Assembly (NCBI GenBank): GCA_048594975.1 | Contig: JBMDXQ010000119.1 | Coordinates: 98,467-162,466 of the forward strand | Length of the DNA stretch: 64,000 bases | Direction of reading: 5' to 3' | Source of the DNA: JBMDXB01 sp048594975 | Lineage (GTDB): Bacteria; Acidobacteriota; Vicinamibacteria; Vicinamibacterales; 2-12-FULL-66-21 | Shown: positions 1-6,295 of the stretch, piece by piece | Layout of the letters: every line of letters begins with the position of its first letter | How positions within the stretch are numbered: position 1 is the first letter of the stretch | Notes under the pieces: generated by a model | Told to the model about the DNA's origin: nothing | The model's database searches: none | What the model saw: only the letters and a program-made list of their open reading frames with translations | Made by a program: the position numbers and the translations under genes

Positions 1-684
1 GAGATCGCGCCGCACGTGGGCGCGACCGCCTTCGACGGCAGCGACGCCGTGCGGTTCATCATCGAGCGTGCGCACGCCGGCAGCGGCCGCCTGGTGCTGA
101 TCCCGGTCGGCAAGCTCACGAACGTCGCGCTGGCGCTGAAGAAGGACCCCTCGATCGCGCCGAAAGTCCGAATCGTGTGGCTCGGATCCAACTACCCGGA
201 CCCGGGCGAGTACAACCAGGAGAACGACGAGGCTGCCGTCCAGTACGTGCTCGATGCCAACGTCCCGTTCGAGATCGCACTCGTGCGCTACGGCAGGCCG
301 TCGGGCACCGACGCGGTGCGCGTGTCGCGCGACGAAATCCGCCGGCGGATGGCGGGCCGAGGGCCGCGCATCGCCGCCGCGGTGCCGGGCCGGCACGGCG
401 GCGAGTTCCGGACCTTCGGCGACTACTCAATCGACCTGTTCGAGCACATCAAGCTGGATGGCGACCCGCCGTCGCGCGCGCTCTACGACATGGCGGCCGT
501 GGCGATCGTGAAGAACCCGTCGTGGGCGGAGTCGAGGCGCATTCCGGCGCCGCGGTTGGCCGACGGCAAGTGGCTCGAGCGTCCGGACAACCCGCGCACG
601 ATCACGGTGTGGGAGAACTTCGATCGGGGCCGGATCCTCGAGGACTTCTTCCGGGTCATGGAGAGGCCGCAGCTCACGCGATGA
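1..684 (+). CDS. Nucleoside hydrolase family protein (5' end outside window)
   Basis: The reading frame is open from base 1, so the N-terminus, which would carry the calcium-binding Asp cluster of this family, lies outside the window. The visible 227 codons match inosine/uridine-preferring nucleoside hydrolases, which cleave the N-glycosidic bond of ribonucleosides: a GKLTNVALAL block, a WLGSN block and EYNQENDEAAVQYVLDA, which corresponds to the family's substrate-binding E-x-N-x-x-x-D-P-E-A-A segment. The following DYSIDLFEHI and SRALYDMAAVAIV segments fit the C-terminal part of the fold. A GTG at 16 is only an internal codon. The family call is sound; the substrate cannot be read from this fragment, and acidobacterial homologues are often exported. 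Confidence 0.75.
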   Translation, partial: EIAPHVGATAFDGSDAVRFIIERAHAGSGRLVLIPVGKLTNVALALKKDPSIAPKVRIVWLGSNYPDPGEYNQENDEAAVQYVLDANVPFEIALVRYGRPSGTDAVRVSRDEIRRRMAGRGPRIAAAVPGRHGGEFRTFGDYSIDLFEHIKLDGDPPSRALYDMAAVAIVKNPSWAESRRIPAPRLADGKWLERPDNPRTITVWENFDRGRILEDFFRVMERPQLTR

Positions 685-773
685 CGCGTCACGCCTGCGG
701 CGTCGCGAAGGTGCGAGGACGGGAACACCGCGACGGCTGTCTGGATGGATCGACCGGCGGGCCGGTCGTCGAA

Positions 774-2093
774 TCATCGCGGTGGTGCCAGCCGGCGGAT
801 GCGTTCGACCGCCTCGATCAGCGCGCGGCCGTTGTGGTAGCCGGCCTTCCAGGCGTGCGCCTTGTTCGCGATCCGCGGCGTTCCGTCCGGGTTCACCGCT
901 TCGTGCCATTCCCCCGAGACCCAGTCGGTCTGCTTCGAATCGACGAACGCCCAGGTGCGCGCGAACACGTCGGCGTAGCGCGCATCCCGAGTCAGCTCGA
1001 ACATGACGAGCGCGCCGACCAGTGCCTCGGCCTGGACCCACCAGATCTTCGCACGCCGGTCCGCCGGTTTCTGCGGGAGCCCGCTGTCGAAGAAGCCGCC
1101 GGCCGCGTCGTCGTAGCCGTAGCGCAGCGCGTACTCGAAGACCGCGCGGAACAGATCGTGGTAGGGCGCGGTGGGCTGATCGAGCGCGCGCAATGCTTCG
1201 ACAACGAGCCAGATGTTCTCCAGATCGTGCCCGTACGAGCTGCGCCAGGCCGTCTCGTCGACGACCGGCGTCCAGTCGCGGCGGTGCCGGTCGCTCGAGG
1301 CCATCCATCCTTTACGGATGACTGCCTGCGTCTCGATGGCGATGAGCTCGGCGAGGCGCTCGCGCGCGCGGGGCGGCGCGCCGGCGCGGACGTAGGTGGT
1401 GAATGCCTCGAGCAGGTGAAGGTGCGTGTTCATGAGCTTCAGATCCGCCGGGGCACCGAGATAACCGGTGCTGCTCGCGGGCGCCGCCGACCAGTCGCGC
1501 GCGAAGAACTCGCGGTAGCCGCCGAAGGCCGGATCGTGCGCTCGCGATTCGAGCAGCGCGAACAACCGGTTCGCCAGGTCGTTCGCCTCGACGTTGCCGG
1601 TCGCCAGGAAGTACTCCGACAGCGCGTACAGGCCGAAGGCCTGGCCGTATAGGTGCTTGTCGCCGCGCAGCACCTTCGCGCCGCTGGCGTCCACCTCCCA
1701 GTAGAACCCGCCGTGCTCGGCGTCCCACATGCGGTCGCGCAGGAATCGGAATCCCGCGTCGGCTGCCTCCCGGAGCTCCTGCCGGGCGAAGTCGCTGCGG
1801 AGCAGGCGCGATGCCAGCCAGAGCGTCCGCGCCTGCGTCACGATGGCCTTCGTGCCGCCGCGCCGCGGCTCGCCGCGCGGGCCGTAATCGATGGTGTAGC
1901 CGCCGTGCTCGGGATCGACGCAGCGCGGGAACCAGAAAGGGATGATGTTCTGACGCAGGTTCTTCTCGATTGCGGGCACGAGGGCAGCCAGGCGCGGCAC
2001 GGGCGCATCCGGCTGCGCTGCGGCGCGTGCGTGGAGCGTCAGGGGCACGACGATCAGCGTGAGCAGCGTTGGGCAGATCACGTTCTGGCGCAC
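774..2093 (-). CDS. AGE-family epimerase, cellobiose 2-epimerase-like, secreted
   Basis: A 439-residue protein with an N-terminal signal peptide (hydrophobic ICPTLLTLIVVPLTLHARAAAQ) followed by an (alpha/alpha)6-barrel of the N-acylglucosamine 2-epimerase family. Motifs in order are EHGGYTIDYG, NTHLHLLEAF, YGHDLENIWLVVEAL, WWVQAEAL and HAWKAGYHNGRALIE, which carry the conserved His, Glu, Trp and Arg residues of cellobiose 2-epimerases. Members epimerise the reducing-end sugar of beta-linked disaccharides or N-acetylglucosamine. The start codon is GTG at 2093. The signal peptide is unusual for the family and places activity in the periplasm. Substrate is inferred only; AGE members are hard to separate by eye. 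Confidence 0.8.
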   Translation of the reverse strand: MRQNVICPTLLTLIVVPLTLHARAAAQPDAPVPRLAALVPAIEKNLRQNIIPFWFPRCVDPEHGGYTIDYGPRGEPRRGGTKAIVTQARTLWLASRLLRSDFARQELREAADAGFRFLRDRMWDAEHGGFYWEVDASGAKVLRGDKHLYGQAFGLYALSEYFLATGNVEANDLANRLFALLESRAHDPAFGGYREFFARDWSAAPASSTGYLGAPADLKLMNTHLHLLEAFTTYVRAGAPPRARERLAELIAIETQAVIRKGWMASSDRHRRDWTPVVDETAWRSSYGHDLENIWLVVEALRALDQPTAPYHDLFRAVFEYALRYGYDDAAGGFFDSGLPQKPADRRAKIWWVQAEALVGALVMFELTRDARYADVFARTWAFVDSKQTDWVSGEWHEAVNPDGTPRIANKAHAWKAGYHNGRALIEAVERIRRLAPPR

Positions 2094-2250
2094 GGCGTCA
2101 TCTTACGCGCGTTCGTTCACGCGCACGTCAACCGGACGCCGTGACCGCCGCCAGGCTGACGCGCTCGCCGGGGAAGTCAGGGCAGCGGGATCGCCATGCG
2201 GAGCGGAACCACACAGCGGAGGGCGGCTCTCGTCAGAAGCTGGATGGCAT

Positions 2251-3174
2251 TCACACCGCTGCGCCAGGCTGCGTGGAGGCCCTCGGGCCGAGCGATTCGA
2301 CCGGCGGGAACGAGGACGGCTTCGTAACCGTGCGGTCCGGCATCTGTGTGCCGCTGGCGACGGCCTTGGCGAGGTGTTCGAGCGCCAGCCCGCTCAACGC
2401 CGGCGTCACCACCGTGGCCGCCAGCAGTCCGCGGCGCACCCACACCTGACCGCTGGTCGGGACGCCGTCGCAGCCGGTCAGCGGCACCTTCAGCCACTGC
2501 TCGCGCCGCTGTGCCGCCGCCAGCGCTTCCATAGCCTTGCGCGCGCCCATCGCCATCGCATCGTTCTGGCAGCCGATGACGCCGACGGTCGGCGACTGCG
2601 CCCACTGGGGCTGCAGCAGCGCGCTGACGGTCTGGAACGCGCTTTCCTCGGTCCAGTTCCCGCGCACCGTCTGCAGCTTGATGTTGGCTGGCAACGTCTC
2701 CTGCACGCCGGCGCGGCGCTGCTTGGCGACGTCGGTGGCAGGTCCCTCGATGTAGAGCACGGACCCGCCCGATGGCAGGAGCGCGGCGAACTGGCGGCCC
2801 TGTATCCGGCCGACCTCCGCGTTGTCGCTCAGGACGCGGCCGATCGGCACCGATGAGGTCGCGCGCAGTTCAGCGAGCTCCTCGGCTTCGCGATTCAGGA
2901 CGATCCAGCCGATCCCGGCGCCCACCGCCGTCTTCGCCACCTGCGGCATCGCGGTGCCGACCGGTTCGACGATGATGGCATCGGGGCGATCCTCGGGGGC
3001 GGCGCGGAGCGCGGCAAAGAGCTGTTGCGTCTGCGCGATGGCGTTGTTGTCGGCGTACACCAGTCGCAGCTCGATCCCGAGCCGCCGGGCGGTTGCTTCG
3101 CCCACCGCTGCCTGTTCGCGCTGGTAATCGTTGTTCTTGGTGATCAGCGCCAGCACGACCCTGAGCTTCTTCAT
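2251..3174 (-). CDS. Sugar-type solute-binding domain protein without signal peptide
   Basis: A 307-residue protein of the periplasmic-binding-protein type I fold (ribose-binding/LacI-effector class): MKKLRVVLALITKNNDYQRE start, ADNNAIAQTQQLFAAL, DAIIVEPVGTAMPQVAKTAV, GWIVLNREAEEL, VLYIEGPATDVAKQRRAG and VGVIGCQNDAMAMGARKAME segments follow the usual order. The protein begins directly with the first beta strand, so there is neither a signal peptide nor a helix-turn-helix, and no ABC permease or ATPase lies nearby. It is therefore more likely a cytoplasmic ligand sensor than a transport component. The ATG at 3174 has only a weak GAGGGCC-like Shine-Dalgarno sequence. Ligand unknown. Confidence 0.7.
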   Translation of the reverse strand: MKKLRVVLALITKNNDYQREQAAVGEATARRLGIELRLVYADNNAIAQTQQLFAALRAAPEDRPDAIIVEPVGTAMPQVAKTAVGAGIGWIVLNREAEELAELRATSSVPIGRVLSDNAEVGRIQGRQFAALLPSGGSVLYIEGPATDVAKQRRAGVQETLPANIKLQTVRGNWTEESAFQTVSALLQPQWAQSPTVGVIGCQNDAMAMGARKAMEALAAAQRREQWLKVPLTGCDGVPTSGQVWVRRGLLAATVVTPALSGLALEHLAKAVASGTQMPDRTVTKPSSFPPVESLGPRASTQPGAAV

Positions 3175-3289
3175 GCGAAGGCCCTCGCTGGGGAGCAGGG
3201 ATGTCTGTCGAAGTGCAATGGACGGCGAGCCGCCTCGCGAATCGCCGGCTCAAGTATAAGCGTTCGCGCCGGGGCCCGTCGAATCGATC

Positions 3290-3410
3290 GACCGACATCC
3301 GGCAGAGGCCGTCGGCGGACCGGCGGCCGCTGCGGGCGCAGGGGCGGCACCCCGTCGCGGTGCCAGCAGGCCCCCGCGCACCTCGCGCCGATGACGACCA
3401 CGTCGTACAT
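3290..3410 (-). pseudogene. Truncated FAD-dependent oxidoreductase N-terminus
   Basis: A good ribosome binding site (GAGGAGAAGG) precedes an ATG at 3410 that begins MYDVVVIGARCAGA, the Rossmann dinucleotide-binding start typical of flavoprotein monooxygenases (geranylgeranyl-reductase/UbiH-like). After about 14 codons the reading frame is lost: a neighbouring frame continues with an LLAPRRG-like segment where intact relatives have LLARRG, and nothing recognisable follows. The start signals survive but the body of the gene, normally about 400 codons, is gone. Confidence 0.5.
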
Positions 3411-3561
3411 GCCTTCTCCTCCTCGACCGTTCGGTCGCCGCCGCCCGTGGTGTGGCGCCTCCGGATGTAGAATCCGCAGGCGGCGACACGGCTGACAGTG
3501 TGCTGGCGGCGAGTGTCGACGCACCAGCCGAATTCCATGCCGAATCGCTGTTGAACACGCC

Positions 3562-4899
3562 ATGCCGCACCCGGCCATTCGTTCTGCTCGGCGCGCGGCA
3601 CCCGGCGCTGCCCGGGCCGCCAGGCACGGACGGCGGTTCTACGGCCGCGAGGACGAACTGGCGTCGTTCCGCGCAGCGCTCGCGCAGAACGCGTCGCTGG
3701 CGGTGCTCTACGTGCACGGCATCGGCGGCGTGGGCAAGTCGGCGCTCCTGCGCGAGTATAGGAGCGTCGCCGAGCAGGTGGGCATCACCGCCGTGTGCCT
3801 CGACGGGCGGCTGGTCGATCCCTCGCCGGGCGGATTTCTGATCGCCCTCGCCGACGCGCTGGGTCTGCCGCGCGACGAGTCGCCGCTCTCGCGGATCAAC
3901 GGTCTCGATCGCATCGTGCTGCTCGTCGATGGGTGCGAGCTGCTCGCGCCGCTGGAGGCGTGGCTGCGCGAGGCACTGCTGCCCACGCTCCCGGCGCGCG
4001 CCGTGATCGTGCTCGCGGGACGCAACCCGCCGGCTCCGGAGTGGATCATCGACCTCGCCTGGGCACCGTCGGTTTGCGTGCTCCCGCTGCGCAACCTGCG
4101 GCCCGACGAGAGCCGCGCCCTGCTCGCCGCGCGAGGCGTGCCGGTCGCGCGGCACGAAGAGCTCCTCGCGTTCACGCACGGCCACCCGCTGGCGCGGGTC
4201 CTGGTCGCGGACGCGGCGTCGGCGCCGGACGCCGGCGCGTCGTTCGAGCCGGAGCGGGCGCCGCACGTGGTCGGCGCGCTGCTCCAACGGATCGTGTCCG
4301 GCGCGCCAGGTCCTGCGCACCGGCGCGCCCTCGAGCTCTGTGCGCACGTGCGCGTGAGCAACGAGCCGCTGCTCGCGGCCACGATCGACGGCGCCGATCC
4401 GCACGAGCTCTTCGAGTGGCTGCGCGGCCGCTCCTTCATCGAGGCGGGCCCCGAGGGGCTGTTCCCGCACGACGTCGCGCGCGAGGCGCTGGAGGCGGAT
4501 TTCCGCTGGCGCGACCCGGACGGCTATCGCGAGCTGCACGAGCAGGTCTTCGCGTGGCTCGGCGATCGGCTGCGCCGTTCGGCCGGCCGCGCACGGCAGC
4601 GCGCGTTCTTCGACAACGCCGCCGGCGGCGAGCCCACGGTCGTGCACCTCGAGAAGTTCCTGCGCCACGCGGTCGAGCGCCTGGCGGCGACCGAGCGCGG
4701 CGGGAAGGTCCATCGTGCCCTGTGGCACACCTACATCGAACCCGCAGGGTCGCAGGAACGTGTCGCCGAGCGGCTCGGGCTGCCGTTCAACACCTACAGG
4801 TACCACCTCGCGCACGGGACGGATCGAGTCGCTGCCTGGCTGTGGGAGCAGGAGCTGCACGGCGGATCCGGCACGCTGGCGTCGGTTCACCGTGCCTGA
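3562..4899 (+). CDS. P-loop ATPase with C-terminal helical/HTH-like region
   Basis: A 445-residue protein. Residues 25-40 (RRFYGREDELASFRAAL) are the usual entry motif of NACHT/AAA-like STAND ATPases, residues 53-60 (GIGGVGKS) are a Walker A, and RIVLLVDGCE near 117-126 resembles Walker B. The middle contains an ALLLARG-like helical region followed by a winged-helix-like stretch. The last about 50 residues (VAERLGLPFNTYRYHLAHG) resemble an HTH of the sigma-region-4/LuxR type, so a transcription-linked role is possible but not shown. Its stop codon at 4897-4899 lies inside the mutM start, giving an 8-base overlap and probable translational coupling. There is no clear ribosome binding site before the ATG at 3562; a TGTAGAAT extended -10-like sequence lies at 3466-3473. 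Confidence 0.7.
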   Translation: MPHPAIRSARRAAPGAARAARHGRRFYGREDELASFRAALAQNASLAVLYVHGIGGVGKSALLREYRSVAEQVGITAVCLDGRLVDPSPGGFLIALADALGLPRDESPLSRINGLDRIVLLVDGCELLAPLEAWLREALLPTLPARAVIVLAGRNPPAPEWIIDLAWAPSVCVLPLRNLRPDESRALLAARGVPVARHEELLAFTHGHPLARVLVADAASAPDAGASFEPERAPHVVGALLQRIVSGAPGPAHRRALELCAHVRVSNEPLLAATIDGADPHELFEWLRGRSFIEAGPEGLFPHDVAREALEADFRWRDPDGYRELHEQVFAWLGDRLRRSAGRARQRAFFDNAAGGEPTVVHLEKFLRHAVERLAATERGGKVHRALWHTYIEPAGSQERVAERLGLPFNTYRYHLAHGTDRVAAWLWEQELHGGSGTLASVHRA

Positions 4900-5689
4900 G
4901 CTCCCCGAGGTGGAGGCGGTCCGCCGCACGCTGCAGCCGCTCGTCGAGGGCGCCCGGTTCGTCGAGGTCGTCACGCGCCGGCCGGACCTGCGCACGGCGT
5001 TTCCCGCCGATTTCGCCGGGCGCCTCGAAGGGCGCACGGTGCGGTCGCTGCAGCGGCGGGGCAAGTACCTGATCGCCGAGCTGTCCTCCGGCGAGCTGCT
5101 CGTCATGCATCTCGGCATGTCCGGATGGTTCCGGGTGGCGGGTGAGGCGGAACCGGCTGAACCGCACGATCACGTGGTGTTCCGGATGTCCTCGGGCGCG
5201 ACGATCGTGTTCAACGATCCACGGCGATTCGGCTCGATGGCGCTGCTCTCGCGTGACGCGTTGAGCGGAAGGCGCGGCGTGGCTGGCCTCGGCCCGGAAC
5301 CGCTTTCGAAGGAGTTCGACGCCGCCCTCCTCGCCAGGGCGTGCCGGGGACGGAAGGTGTCGTTGAAGGCGGCGCTCTCGGACCAGCGGGTCGTCGCCGG
5401 GCTCGGCAACATCTACGCCGCCGAAGCGCTGCACCGGGCCGGGCTGTCGCCGCGCCGCCGCGCCTCGACGATTGCGACGCGCGCGGGGGGGGCGCGCGCG
5501 AGCGCGGTCCGGCTCGCGCGCGCCATCCGGAAGGTGGTCGCAGCCGCGGTGGCGCGCGGCGACGAGGACCGCTTCCGGGTGTACGGCCGCGCGGGCGAGC
5601 GCTGCCCGACGCGCGGGTGCGGTGGCACCATCCGCCGCATTACACAGGCAGGGCGCTCCACCTTCTTCTGTCCGCGCTGCCAGCGGTGA
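4892..5689 (+). CDS. mutM: Formamidopyrimidine-DNA glycosylase (Fpg)
   Basis: This 265-residue bifunctional DNA glycosylase/AP lyase removes oxidised purines such as 8-oxoguanine. The protein starts at GTG 4892 and reads PELPEVEAVRRTL, with Pro1 as the Schiff-base nucleophile and Glu2 as the catalytic acid. RGKYLI (conserved Lys), LGMSGWF, NDPRRFGSM and GNIYAAEALHRAGLSP follow as expected, and the C-terminus is a four-Cys zinc finger ending FFCPRCQR. The first Cys pair is spaced by four residues (CPTRGC), where many homologues have two. Longer frames upstream are excluded because Pro must follow the start codon. It overlaps the preceding ATPase gene by 8 bases. Confidence 0.95.
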   Translation: MPELPEVEAVRRTLQPLVEGARFVEVVTRRPDLRTAFPADFAGRLEGRTVRSLQRRGKYLIAELSSGELLVMHLGMSGWFRVAGEAEPAEPHDHVVFRMSSGATIVFNDPRRFGSMALLSRDALSGRRGVAGLGPEPLSKEFDAALLARACRGRKVSLKAALSDQRVVAGLGNIYAAEALHRAGLSPRRRASTIATRAGGARASAVRLARAIRKVVAAAVARGDEDRFRVYGRAGERCPTRGCGGTIRRITQAGRSTFFCPRCQR

Positions 5690-5710
5690 CCGGCGGCCCT
5701 TCGGCCTGGG

Positions 5711-5862
5711 CAGTCGACAGTCGACAGTCGAGAATCGATAGTCAGAGTCAGAGTCCGGGTCAGAGTCAGAGTCAGAGTCCAGACTCGAGCCAGCGTCGGA
5801 GAGTCAGCGACCGTGACTTCGTCCTCCCAACTCTCGACTCTGAGTCTGACTCTGACTATCGA
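5711..5862. repeat. Simple tandem repeats within a 17-bp inverted repeat
   Basis: Downstream of mutM lie three tandem copies of CAGTCGA (5711-5731), then GTCAGA-type hexamers to about 5780. A 17-base arm at 5735-5751 (TCGATAGTCAGAGTCAG) has an exact inverted match at 5846-5862, with 94 bases between. The composition is far less GC-rich than the flanking genes. Transcribed, it could fold into a long stem; it may be a dispersed intergenic repeat. Confidence 0.75.
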
Positions 5863-5890
5863 CTAGCGATTAGCGACTTTCGTGGAACAA

Positions 5891-5933
5891 GCCGTAGACA
5901 TCCTACGTTCAAGGCAGTAGACTGCCTACTGCC
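5891..5933. promoter_or_regulatory. Candidate PadR operator region
   Basis: Two short dyads precede the padR start codon. The first is CGTAG (5893-5897), five bases, CTACG (5903-5907), and includes the 10-mer GCCGTAGACA (5891-5900). The second is GGCAGTAG (5913-5920), five bases, CTACTGCC (5926-5933), directly abutting the ATG at 5934. PadR proteins commonly bind dyads in their own promoters, so autoregulation is plausible. The same 10-mer recurs upstream of the second propeller gene (34311-34320). Confidence 0.45.
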
Positions 5934-6293
5934 ATGGCCCGGACACCTGACGACCGCCGCCTGGAGCTCCTCCAGGGCACACTCGACATGCTCATCCTCC
6001 GCACCCTCCAGTGGGGGCCGCAGCACGGCCATGGCATCGGCCAGGCGATCCGCGCGCAATCCGACGACCTGCTGCAGGTGGAGACCGGGTCCTTGTACCC
6101 GGCGCTGCACCGGCTGGTCAAGCGCGGGTGGCTGAAAGGCGAATGGGGCGTGAGCGAGGCCAACCAGCGCGCGAAGTACTACCGGCTGACGCCCGCCGGC
6201 AGGGCGCAGCTCGTCCGCGAGCGCGATCGCTGGACGCAGCTGGTTCACGCGATCGGACGGATCATGAACCCGGCGCCGGCCGATTCCGAGTGA
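5934..6293 (+). CDS. PadR-family transcriptional regulator
   Basis: A 119-residue winged-helix regulator: the segment LLQGTLDMLILRTLQWGPQH, then HGHGIGQAI, VETGSLYPALHRLVKRGWL and the wing AKYYRLTPAGRAQL are diagnostic of PadR. A short C-terminal helix would make the dimer. It is the first gene of an operon with an ADOP permease (3-base gap) and a PQQ-like propeller membrane protein. In Acidobacteria, PadR genes very often precede ADOP permeases, so it probably represses this operon. Dyads immediately upstream are candidate operators. Confidence 0.9.
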   Translation: MARTPDDRRLELLQGTLDMLILRTLQWGPQHGHGIGQAIRAQSDDLLQVETGSLYPALHRLVKRGWLKGEWGVSEANQRAKYYRLTPAGRAQLVRERDRWTQLVHAIGRIMNPAPADSE

Positions 6294-6295
6294 CG

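Noticed and set aside
177..1652. Open frame of 491 codons on the plus strand
   Set aside because: Overlaps the nucleoside hydrolase in another frame and is antisense to the epimerase; composition is repetitive Arg/Gly/Ala.
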